Below are positions 20,000 to 28,280 of a DNA stretch of 32,716 nt, piece after piece. The stretch comes from Microbacteriaceae bacterium (GTDB lineage: Bacteria; Actinomycetota; Actinomycetes; Actinomycetales; Microbacteriaceae), in contig JAUZGC010000197.1 of assembly GCA_030840105.1 (NCBI GenBank), positions 1-32,716 on the forward strand, given 5' to 3'. How positions within the stretch are numbered: position 1 is the first letter of the stretch; each line of letters opens with the position of its first letter. Position numbers and translations under genes: made by a program. The notes under the pieces are model-generated. The model did not search any database. It was not told where the DNA came from and saw nothing but the letters and a program-made list of their open reading frames with translations.

Positions 20000-20515
20000 G
20001 TGATTGACAGTATCTTCGTGAACGGCACGGTCGGGTCGGGAAAGACGACGCTTGCCCACGCCGTGAGCGCGCTGGAGACATCCGTATCGCACGCGGTGAT
20101 CGATCTCGACGAGATCCGTCTCCTCCGCCCGGCTCCGGCGGCGGATCCGTTCACTCACGAGATCGAGCTGCGCAATCTGCTCAGCATTGTCGCCAACTAC
20201 CGCGAGGCCGGCGCCGAGAGGTTCATCCTGGCCGGGGTGCTTGAGAACGAGGCGGAAGTCGGCCGATACCTGGAAGCGCTTGACTCGGACCGGATGTTCA
20301 TCTGCCGATTGACTGCGTCGCTGGAGGTCGTGAGGGCGCGGCTTGCTCGACGTCATGAGCGCGACCCAATCGGGTTGGCGTGGCATCTCGACCGCGCGGC
20401 CGAGCTCGCCCGGATTCTTGCGGCGAACACGTTCGACGACCTGGTGCTTGATTCAACCGGTGGTGAACCGTCCCGGCTTGCTGCCGATCTGCGGATGGCT
20501 GCGGGCTGGAGCTGA
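20000..20515 (+). CDS. P-loop NTPase/small kinase-like protein
   Basis: Walker A FVNGTVGSGKTTLAHAVS; GTG start at 20000. Confidence 0.7.
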   Translation: MIDSIFVNGTVGSGKTTLAHAVSALETSVSHAVIDLDEIRLLRPAPAADPFTHEIELRNLLSIVANYREAGAERFILAGVLENEAEVGRYLEALDSDRMFICRLTASLEVVRARLARRHERDPIGLAWHLDRAAELARILAANTFDDLVLDSTGGEPSRLAADLRMAAGWS

Positions 20516-20537
20516 TGCAAGCCAGGGAGGCGTCGCG

Positions 20538-22571
20538 CTACCGCGGCGCCGTCGTGATCTCCCGCGCAGCGGCCAGTGCTTCGGAGGTGGCGCGCACCGC
20601 GTCGACGCCGCCGGCGAGCCGCGCACCGCCGACAACCAGGTGGCGGATGCCTGCAGCACGGAGCTCATCCGCGAGCGCGGACCGCTCCACCTGGCCTGCG
20701 CAGACGATGACCGTGCGTGCGGGCACCAGCTCGGCCCCCTCGGCTGATTCGACCTCCACCCCGTCCGGCGTGATCGCGCGATACCGCACTCCGCCGAGCA
20801 TCCGTACCCCCGCTGCCCGCAAGTTGGACAGCACCACCCAACGCGAAGAAATGCCGACCCCCTGCCCGAACTTGCCAGAACGGCGCAGGATGGTGACCTC
20901 GCTGCCCGGCCGCTGGGCGACCGTGAGGCCAGAGGAACCGGATCTGGCCAGCTCACCGGTCGGGCCGAGCCCGAACCTGGCGGAGAATTCGAGCGCACGG
21001 GACCGTTCGTCGTGCGGCTCGACGAGGAGGCTCGCGATATCCACCCCGATGCCGCCACCGCCGATGATCGCCACCGGTCCGTCTGGCACGCCGTGCTCGA
21101 TGGCGTGCTCGTAACTGACCACGTGAGGAAGGTCTGCCCCGGGGATGTCTATTGCGCGCGGGCGCACCCCTGTCGCGACGATGACTCCGTCGAACTCCGC
21201 GAGCTCGGCGGCCGTTGCGGTCACTCCGAATGACAACGTGGCGCCGAGGGCGTCGAGTTCGGCGAGGGCCGACGAGACCGTGAGCGCATAGTCCTCCTTG
21301 CCCGGGATGCGCGCGGCAAGCCGGAATTGTCCGCCCGGCTCCCCGGCTTCGAACAGCGTCACCGCGTGCCTCCGGCGGGCGAGGTCGACAGCCGCGATCA
21401 GGCCGGCCGGGCCGGCACCCACCACGGCGACGCGGGAACGCGTCGTCGTTGGAAGGTCGAGCGGGAACACGGTCTCGTGGCCTGCCCGAGGATTCACCAG
21501 GCAGGAGACCGGCTCAAAGACCAGCGAACGGTCGATGCAGGCCTGATTGCACGCGATGCAGGAGTTCACCCTGTCGAAGTCGCCGGCGAAGCTGCGGGCG
21601 ACGATCGTCGGATCGGCAAGGAAAGGGCGCGCGAGCGAGACGGCGTCGACGATTCCGCGCTCCAGCGCCCGTTCGGCGTCGCGGAGGTCATTGAATCGAT
21701 TGCTGGCGATCACCGGGACAGCGCGCCCGATCGCCGCCGCGATCCGCTCTGACTCCGGGAGCCAGGCGCCGTGGGGCACCGATCCCTGCACGGTTGGCAC
21801 CGACGATTCGTGCCAGCCGACTCCGACACTGATTCCGTCCACGCCCGCATCGACGAGAGCACGCGCAAGCGCGTCGATCTCGTCCGGCGTGGATGATCCT
21901 GGCATCAGGTCATTGCCCGACATCCGTACCAGCACCGCAACCTGGGCGGGCACGGCCGCCCGCACCGCCGTCACGACCTCGACCGCGAAGCGCCGTCGGC
22001 GGGACGCGTCCCCGCCCCACTCGTCGTCCCGCAGATTGGTGATCGGGGAACAGAACTGGTTGACCAGGTAGCCCTCCGAGGCCATGATCTCCACCGCATC
22101 GAACCCCGCGGAATGGGCAGCGGATGCCGCGTGCGCGAAGTCGTCGATGGTGGCACGTATTTCGTGCTCCTCCAGCGCCCGGGGGACGATGCCGCGCGCG
22201 GCGCGCCACGGAACCGAGGACGGCGCGACGGATCCTTCGGGAAGCACCGCATAGCGGCCGGCGTGGAAGAGCTGGGCCGCGATGAGACCGCCCGCCTCGT
22301 GCACGGCTCGCGTGGCAACCGCGAGGCGGGGGGCTGCTTCGGGCAGCACGGCATAGTCGGGTCCGCCCCGGCCCATCTCGCTCACGGCGAGACCGCCGGT
22401 GATCACCAACCCTGCGCCACCCGCAACGCGCTCGCGATAGAAAGCGGCGAGCGCTTCACCGTCGTCGCCGACCTCGAGGCCGGTGTGCATACTGCCCATG
22501 ACGACGCGGTGCGGAATCTGCAGCGCGCCGAGCTGCCACGGCGTGCGCAGGAGGGCCAGCGCGGCGGCCAT
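20538..22571 (-). CDS. FMN/FAD-dependent 2,4-dienoyl-CoA reductase (FadH)-like oxidoreductase
   Basis: 677 aa; OYE barrel with EGYLVNQFCSPITNLRDDEWGG and GVGWHESSVPT; Fe-S cysteines CIACNQACIDRSLVFEPVSCLVNP; C-terminal FAD/NAD(P) Rossmann VAVVGAGPAGLIAA. Confidence 0.88.
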   Translation of the reverse strand: MAAALALLRTPWQLGALQIPHRVVMGSMHTGLEVGDDGEALAAFYRERVAGGAGLVITGGLAVSEMGRGGPDYAVLPEAAPRLAVATRAVHEAGGLIAAQLFHAGRYAVLPEGSVAPSSVPWRAARGIVPRALEEHEIRATIDDFAHAASAAHSAGFDAVEIMASEGYLVNQFCSPITNLRDDEWGGDASRRRRFAVEVVTAVRAAVPAQVAVLVRMSGNDLMPGSSTPDEIDALARALVDAGVDGISVGVGWHESSVPTVQGSVPHGAWLPESERIAAAIGRAVPVIASNRFNDLRDAERALERGIVDAVSLARPFLADPTIVARSFAGDFDRVNSCIACNQACIDRSLVFEPVSCLVNPRAGHETVFPLDLPTTTRSRVAVVGAGPAGLIAAVDLARRRHAVTLFEAGEPGGQFRLAARIPGKEDYALTVSSALAELDALGATLSFGVTATAAELAEFDGVIVATGVRPRAIDIPGADLPHVVSYEHAIEHGVPDGPVAIIGGGGIGVDIASLLVEPHDERSRALEFSARFGLGPTGELARSGSSGLTVAQRPGSEVTILRRSGKFGQGVGISSRWVVLSNLRAAGVRMLGGVRYRAITPDGVEVESAEGAELVPARTVIVCAGQVERSALADELRAAGIRHLVVGGARLAGGVDAVRATSEALAAAREITTAPR

Positions 22572-22577
22572 GGAGGG

Positions 22578-23405
22578 TTAGCCCTCCGAACCGAAGACGG
22601 ACGCCCGCAGGTCACCGGTGGTGTCCGCCCAGAATGGCGGCGCGACGACGGTGAGGCCGCCGTCCACCGAGAGCGTCTGGCCCGTGATGTAGCCGGCGGA
22701 GGGGGAAAGCAGGAATTCGATGGCTGATGCCATGTCGTCGGCAGTTCCCGGGCGACCGAGCGGCACTTTCTCGATGACGCTCTGCATCGGGGCCATGCCA
22801 GGAACCCGGCTGTAGAAGAACTCGAGCGAGTCGGTGTCGATGAGTCCGCCGTTCACCGCATTGACGGTGATGTTTCTCGGGCCGAATTCGGTCGCCATGA
22901 ACTTCACGTACGCCTCGTTCGCGGCCTTCGCGGCGCCGAGCGAGGCGTACGTGGGGAAGGCGCGCAGCGATCCGTAACTGGTGACGACCACAATGCGGCC
23001 ACCCGCCTTCGGCATGAGTTCAACGGCGCGCTGGGCGCCGAGCACGAACGACCGCACATTCATCGCCCAGTTGCGGTCGAGGTGGTGGAGCTTGAGCTGC
23101 GAAACCGGCTTGAAGGCACTGGCCGCGGCGTTTGCCACGAATGCATCGAGCTTGCCGAAGCGCTCCTTGATCGTCGTGAACATCGCGTCGATGTCGTCGG
23201 GCTCCTCGATGTCCGCCTGCACGACGATACCGTCCGCGCCCGCTGCTCGCACGTCTGCGAGCGTCTGCTCCGCAAGGTCACGGTTGCTCTTGTAGTTGAT
23301 GACCAGGTCGGTGCCTTGCGCCGCCAGCTTGAGCGCCAGCACCCGGCCGATGCCCCGGGAGCTACCGGTGATGAGTGCGACCTGTTTTTCGGTTGAGCTA
23401 GCCAT
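22578..23405 (-). CDS. SDR family enoyl-thioester reductase (FabL / 1-cyclohexenylcarbonyl-CoA reductase ChcA-like)
   Basis: ALITGSSRGIGRVLALKLA; atypical Y-x6-K catalytic spacing (YASLGAAK); TGQTLSVDGG. Confidence 0.82.
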   Translation of the reverse strand: MASSTEKQVALITGSSRGIGRVLALKLAAQGTDLVINYKSNRDLAEQTLADVRAAGADGIVVQADIEEPDDIDAMFTTIKERFGKLDAFVANAAASAFKPVSQLKLHHLDRNWAMNVRSFVLGAQRAVELMPKAGGRIVVVTSYGSLRAFPTYASLGAAKAANEAYVKFMATEFGPRNITVNAVNGGLIDTDSLEFFYSRVPGMAPMQSVIEKVPLGRPGTADDMASAIEFLLSPSAGYITGQTLSVDGGLTVVAPPFWADTTGDLRASVFGSEG

Positions 23406-23486
23406 GAAGCAGATTTTTCCTGAAGGGTATGGCCGGTCTCGGTGACCGGCGATGGATTGGAGCGGGGCTGGTGGCTGACAGTGTGC

Positions 23487-24680
23487 TTAGTTGCTGACGT
23501 CGCCGGTAATGACGGCGCGACCGACGATCAACTTCTGGATCTCGTTCGTTCCCTCTTCGAAGCGCTGTGCGCGGGCGTCGCGGTAGACCCTTTCGATGGC
23601 GTTGCGCTTCCAGTACCCCTGGCCACCGTGCACCTGGAGTGCCTTGTCGGTGACTCGGGAGAGCATGTCGACGGCGATCATCTTGGATGCGCTGGAGAGC
23701 ACGGCCGCATCCGGGGCGCCGGTTTCGAAGGCCTTGGCGGCCTGCAGCACCAGTGCCTTGGCCGCGGCGATGTCGGCGTAGTTCTCGGCGAGGTAAAACT
23801 GGATCGCCTGCCGGTCCGCCAGCTTCTTGCCGAACGTCTCGCGGCGCGTGGCGTAGTCGATCGCGAGTTCCTGCGCGCGCTCGGCCAGTCCGACGCAGCT
23901 CATCGCCACCGAAATCCGGCTTGGAAGGAGGAATCCGCCGAGCGCTACCGCCAGGCCGTCGCCTTCCTCGCCAAGGCGGTTCGCGACCGGCACCGGCACC
24001 TCGGTGAATCGGAGGATGGCGTGGTCGGTGCCACGCACACCCATGGTGGCGGAATCGTCGACCACCTCAGCGCCCGGCAGACCGGAGTTGGGCACCAGAA
24101 GCGCCACGGTTCCTTCGTGACCGCGGGTGCCTTCGAGGCGGGCGGCCAGCAGCCAGTAATCGCAGTTCACGCCGAAGGTGATGAGGTGCTTCTCACCGTT
24201 GAGGTAGTAGGTGTCGCCTTCGCGCCGAACGGTGGTGCGGATGTCGGCACCGGTCCCCGCGGTCGCTTCGGTCAGCGTGAATGCGACGAGCACATCCCCG
24301 GCGACCGACGGCTTCACGATCTGGTCGCGCTGGGCGTCTGTCGCGAAATCGTCCATCGCACGCCACGTGCCGTTGATGACGTGCACCAGCATGCGGATAG
24401 AGGCATGCGAGCGGGAGAAGATCTCCATCAGCTCGAGATATTGGCTGAATGGGATGCCGCGGCCACCGAGCCGCTTCGGAGCGGCCAGACCGAGGAATCC
24501 GTGGGCTTTGAGCTCCTGGAAGAGTTCCGGCGGGACCACACCCGTGGACTCGATCTGCTCGGCGAAGTCCTCACCGGCACCGCGCACCCAGGCGTCGACA
24601 TCGTGCTTGAGAGCCAGGAACTCCTCGTCGCCCAGCGGCGCGGCGACCTCGCGTTCGGGTGCCAGGTGGGTGGACGTCAT
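23487..24680 (-). CDS. Acyl-CoA dehydrogenase family protein
   Basis: TLTEATAGTGADIRTT, MGVRGTDHAIL, VHGGQGYWKRNAIERVYRDARAQRFEEGTNEIQKLIVGR (catalytic Glu region). Confidence 0.93.
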   Translation of the reverse strand: MTSTHLAPEREVAAPLGDEEFLALKHDVDAWVRGAGEDFAEQIESTGVVPPELFQELKAHGFLGLAAPKRLGGRGIPFSQYLELMEIFSRSHASIRMLVHVINGTWRAMDDFATDAQRDQIVKPSVAGDVLVAFTLTEATAGTGADIRTTVRREGDTYYLNGEKHLITFGVNCDYWLLAARLEGTRGHEGTVALLVPNSGLPGAEVVDDSATMGVRGTDHAILRFTEVPVPVANRLGEEGDGLAVALGGFLLPSRISVAMSCVGLAERAQELAIDYATRRETFGKKLADRQAIQFYLAENYADIAAAKALVLQAAKAFETGAPDAAVLSSASKMIAVDMLSRVTDKALQVHGGQGYWKRNAIERVYRDARAQRFEEGTNEIQKLIVGRAVITGDVSN

Positions 24681-27600
24681 TTGTTCTCCTTCGCCGCCGC
24701 AACAAGTGCGGCCGCCTTTTCTCTCAGAACGTTCTTCTGAACTTTACCGATGGTGTTACGTGGCAGCTCGTCGATGAACTCGAGTCGCTCGGGCCAGTAG
24801 TACTTCGAGAGGCCCGCGCGTTCGAGGTACGACTGCATGTCCTCGAAGCTCAGCGACTCATCCGTGCGCGCACGCACAACGAATGCGCACGCACGCTCGC
24901 CCAGCCGCTCATCCGGCATCGCCACGACGGCGATCTCGGCGACGAGCGGGTGCTGATAGAGCAGGTTCTCCACCTCGACCACCGGAACCTTCTCACCGCC
25001 GCGGTTGATTACATCCTTCACCCGCCCGGTGATGTGCAGGAACCCGGCCTCATCCAGCCTGGCGAGGTCGCCCGTGCGGTACCAGCCATCGGCAGTGAAC
25101 ACGTCGGCCGTGAGATCCGGCCGCTCCAGATATCCGTCGAAAATGGTCGGCGACGACAACTCGTAGTTGCCTTCCGCGCCCGTGGGAACCTCGGCACCCT
25201 CGTCATCCACGATGCGGATCCGGATGCCCGCAAGCGGCCGCCCGTCGCTGCCCCAGGCGTTCTCGGGACGATCGGTGGGCGAGGCCAGCGTGGCGAGGCA
25301 GGTTTCGGTGGTTCCGAAGGCGCCGAGTACGGCCGTTCCGAGAACGGTGGTCGCCTTCTCGGCGAGCGCACGCGGCACCGCTGCGCCCGTGGCCACGAAG
25401 ATGCGGAGCGACGCCGGCGCGGTCACCCCCGCCTCGACCGAATCGACGAGGTCGGTGAGGAACGGCGTCGCGGCCTGCACGAAGGTGGCCTTGCCGCGCC
25501 CGAAGGCCTGCTCAAGCGCGAGCGGCGCGTCCCACACCGGTTGGAGGACGGCCGGAACGCCGAGGTTCCACGCCAGGAGCATTCCGTAGAGAAAACCGGT
25601 CTGGTGCGCGAGTGGGGAGGGCACGAAGATGCGGTCGTCATCGCCGAGGCCGAGGTGTTCCTGCTCCATCGCCGTGGCGGTCGCGAGCGTGTGGTGACTG
25701 TGCTGCACTCCCTTGGGCTCGCCGGTGGTCCCCGAGGTGAACAGCAGCTGACAGACGTCATCCAACGACGGCGACAGCTGTGCCAGCTGGGAGGCATCCG
25801 GCGTCACCGAGGCCAGGGACGCGTCGTAATAATGCCAGGTCCAGTCAAGGAGCTCCGCAGCGGGAGCCGGCACCGGCGAACTGGTCTCCGGTGGGAACTG
25901 ACCGTCGCGGTTCTCGGCCTGCAGCACGACCACATGCTCGAGCGCGATCGGCCGGTTTGTGGCTTTCGCCTCGGCGATCACCTCGACGAGTTCGATTGCT
26001 GGCTGTCGCTTGCGGAACACGTTCGGGAGGAACATCACCCGTGCGCCCGAACGCGAGAGGGTCATCGTCGTCTCGCGTGGTCCGAAGACCGGCATGATCG
26101 GGGTGGCCACCGCCCCGATCTGCACGATTCCGAGCGTGATCGCAACGAATTCGCGCCAGTTCGGCAGTTGCAGCGCCACAGCCTCGCCGCGCTGCACGCC
26201 CAGTTCAATGAGGAGGGCGCTGACCCGGTCGGCCTCGTCCTGGAGTTGCTTCCAGCTTGTCACCACCGGCTCGTCCGTCGTTACCTCGATGACGGCCGGC
26301 TCATCGGGGCGCGATTGGGCCAGCTGGCGCACGCGTTCTGTGAGGGGAATGATCTGGGTCTGGCTCGTACCGGTCGGCATCGCGGTGACCGGGGTGGCGG
26401 AAGTCGATAGCGCGGTGACCGGCACGGCCGAAGTCGATACCGCGGTGACCGGCACGGCGGTAGTCGGTGCCGCGGCAGCCGGTGGCCCGGCAAGGGCTTT
26501 GCGGCCCAGCGTTGCGCCAACGGCTGGCCTCGTGGTGGACGCCTGGACTTTTGCGGCGATTTCGAGATCGAGCCCGATACCGGTCATCTCCTCGAGGAAG
26601 GTCGGATACGAGATGCGATAGGCACGAGGATACGTGAGGGTCGAGCGCCCTTCTGCCCTGGTTGCTGCGACCGCCAGCGACATGAGCACCCGATGGTCGT
26701 TGAAGGAGGACATTCGCGCGGCACTCAGGCTGTCGACGCCAGACACGTAGAGTTCGGTCTGGGTCTGATTGGCGGCACCGCCGAGCCGATTCAACTGGAG
26801 CATGGCCGCGACACGGTCGGACTCCTTGAGGCGGATGTGGCCGACATTGCCAAGTCTGCTGGTTCCCTCGGTGAAGGTGGCCATCGTCGCGATGATCGGG
26901 AGCAGGTCGGGAATCGGCGTGCAGTCGATGTCGAGCGGTTGGAGGCCGAGCCCGTCGTGGCTGATCCGCACAAAGCCGGTTGCCTCGTCACGCACCATGG
27001 GCACGCCCATCGCCGTGGCGATGTCGAGGAATTCCGCTTCGGGATGATCGGTCTCTGCTGACGTCATCGTGGAGAGGCCCCTCAGCAGTACGTCCGAGGG
27101 GTGCAATGCCGCCGCCGCGATGCCGAACGCAGCCGAACCGATGTCGGGTGGGATGACGTAGTTCGTTGCCGTGGCCGTCTGGTTCGCCGGAATGTGGAAC
27201 GTCAACCAGTCGTCACTGTGCTCGACCACGTACCCGAATTGGCGCATCATGCGCACCGTCAGGTCGACGTATGGCTGCTCGTTCAGGACTCCACCAGTGA
27301 TGTGAATGGTGGTCGCCGTGCGCGCGGACGGCGCTAGCAGGAGCAATCCGCTGACCCACTGCGAGAGGGTGCCCGCGATGCTGACGTCACCGCCGAGCGG
27401 CCGTTCGGGCTGCACAACGATCGGAGGTCGCTCCTCGTCGGCGGTGAGCTTGACGCCCATCTGGCGCAGGGAGTCGAGCATGGCCTTGATCGGGCGGCGG
27501 CGAAAATACTTCATGCCGGTGAGCGTGGTCGGGCGATTCGATAGCGACGCGAGCCCGGTCAGGAAATACAAGGACGTTCCTGATGACCCCATGTTGAGGA

Positions 27601-27886
27601 GGCCCTCTGCCCCCCGATTACCCCGTTCCGAGACATCCGTCGCCCTGTACTGGCCGCCGGTGACGACGTAGCGATCGCCCTCGACACGGATCTCGGTTCC
27701 GAGCGCACGCAACGCGCTGACAGTCCACTCGACCTGCCGGGTTCGGGAGATGCCATGGATGACACTGGTGCCCGGTGCCAGCGATGCCAAGACCAGCGCC
27801 CGGTGCGCGTGGTACTTCGAAACAGGGATGTCCAATTCGCCGCTGAGCCGGTGAGAGGTGCCTGTGACCATGAGCTGCATGTACAA
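24677..27886 (-). CDS. Fusion of divergent EPSP synthase (AroA-like) domain and AMP-forming acyl-CoA ligase (cyclohexanecarboxylate-CoA ligase-like)
   Basis: Single 1069-aa open frame. N-terminal half: SKYHAHRALVLASL, RRRPIKAMLDSLRQMG, GHIRLKESDRVAAM, FNDHRVLMS. C-terminal half: LLFTSGTTGEPKGVQHSH, WYRTGDLARLDEAGFLHITGRVKDVINRGGEKV, RNTIGKVQKN. Stop overlaps the downstream ACAD start (ATGA). Confidence 0.9.
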   Translation of the reverse strand: MYMQLMVTGTSHRLSGELDIPVSKYHAHRALVLASLAPGTSVIHGISRTRQVEWTVSALRALGTEIRVEGDRYVVTGGQYRATDVSERGNRGAEGLLNMGSSGTSLYFLTGLASLSNRPTTLTGMKYFRRRPIKAMLDSLRQMGVKLTADEERPPIVVQPERPLGGDVSIAGTLSQWVSGLLLLAPSARTATTIHITGGVLNEQPYVDLTVRMMRQFGYVVEHSDDWLTFHIPANQTATATNYVIPPDIGSAAFGIAAAALHPSDVLLRGLSTMTSAETDHPEAEFLDIATAMGVPMVRDEATGFVRISHDGLGLQPLDIDCTPIPDLLPIIATMATFTEGTSRLGNVGHIRLKESDRVAAMLQLNRLGGAANQTQTELYVSGVDSLSAARMSSFNDHRVLMSLAVAATRAEGRSTLTYPRAYRISYPTFLEEMTGIGLDLEIAAKVQASTTRPAVGATLGRKALAGPPAAAAPTTAVPVTAVSTSAVPVTALSTSATPVTAMPTGTSQTQIIPLTERVRQLAQSRPDEPAVIEVTTDEPVVTSWKQLQDEADRVSALLIELGVQRGEAVALQLPNWREFVAITLGIVQIGAVATPIMPVFGPRETTMTLSRSGARVMFLPNVFRKRQPAIELVEVIAEAKATNRPIALEHVVVLQAENRDGQFPPETSSPVPAPAAELLDWTWHYYDASLASVTPDASQLAQLSPSLDDVCQLLFTSGTTGEPKGVQHSHHTLATATAMEQEHLGLGDDDRIFVPSPLAHQTGFLYGMLLAWNLGVPAVLQPVWDAPLALEQAFGRGKATFVQAATPFLTDLVDSVEAGVTAPASLRIFVATGAAVPRALAEKATTVLGTAVLGAFGTTETCLATLASPTDRPENAWGSDGRPLAGIRIRIVDDEGAEVPTGAEGNYELSSPTIFDGYLERPDLTADVFTADGWYRTGDLARLDEAGFLHITGRVKDVINRGGEKVPVVEVENLLYQHPLVAEIAVVAMPDERLGERACAFVVRARTDESLSFEDMQSYLERAGLSKYYWPERLEFIDELPRNTIGKVQKNVLREKAAALVAAAKENK
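26382..26471 (-). repeat. Three in-frame 30-bp tandem repeats encoding the AroA-ligase interdomain linker
   Basis: GCGGTGACCGG[GG/CA]... units at 26382-26411, 26412-26441, 26442-26471; protein ...AVPVTAVSTSAVPVTALSTSATPVTAM. Confidence 0.9.
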
Positions 27887-28132
27887 CTGCCTTTCCGCAT
27901 GGGCGCCGTGTACCCCATTGCAGCGCAGTCAGATTAAGGGGGTCCTACTGGACTTCATTGGACTGCAGGCAGATCGCGCAGCAGAGAGAAGGTCTCGACC
28001 CCAAACTGTTACCGATTCATCACAATACTTTTCCGCCACAATGTCAATTTCCCATCAACTCGCTATGCCACGGAAGCCTGGCCACTCACGTCACACCACC
28101 GACGCGTCCGCCGAAGCTGTCCCCCGCGGACA

Positions 28133-28170
28133 TGGAGCGACCTACCCGATGGTGGAGCGACCTACCCGAT
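28133..28170. repeat. 18-bp direct repeat, period 20 bp
   Basis: TGGAGCGACCTACCCGAT at 28133-28150 and 28153-28170 in intergenic DNA. Confidence 0.9.
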
Positions 28171-28203
28171 CGTAGTGTGCGACCGGGGGGCCATGCAGCA
28201 ACG

Positions 28204-28255
28204 TGCAACGCAGTGGTTGCGTGTAGTGCTCGTTTAATGCAACTATTCGGTTGCA
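28204..28255 (+). promoter_or_regulatory. Two candidate operator inverted repeats upstream of the SRPBCC-ArsR operon
   Basis: TGCAAC-gcagtg-GTTGCG (28204-28221) and TGCAAC-tattcg-GTTGCA (28238-28255), centres 34 bp apart. Confidence 0.6.
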
Positions 28256-28280
28256 GTAATCGACTGAAGGGAAAAGAATC

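Noticed and set aside
20000-20515. P-loop kinase considered as a dedicated shikimate kinase for the CHC operon
   Set aside because: Convergent to the operon rather than co-transcribed, lacks recognisable shikimate kinase motifs beyond Walker A; only proximity supports it
23442-24740. 432-aa plus-strand ORF antisense to the acyl-CoA dehydrogenase
   Set aside because: Shadow ORF of a high-GC coding gene; no family motifs
24659-26410. 583-aa plus-strand ORF antisense to the AroA-ligase fusion
   Set aside because: Arg/His/Gly-rich shadow frame with no recognisable domain; the opposite strand encodes clear ligase motifs
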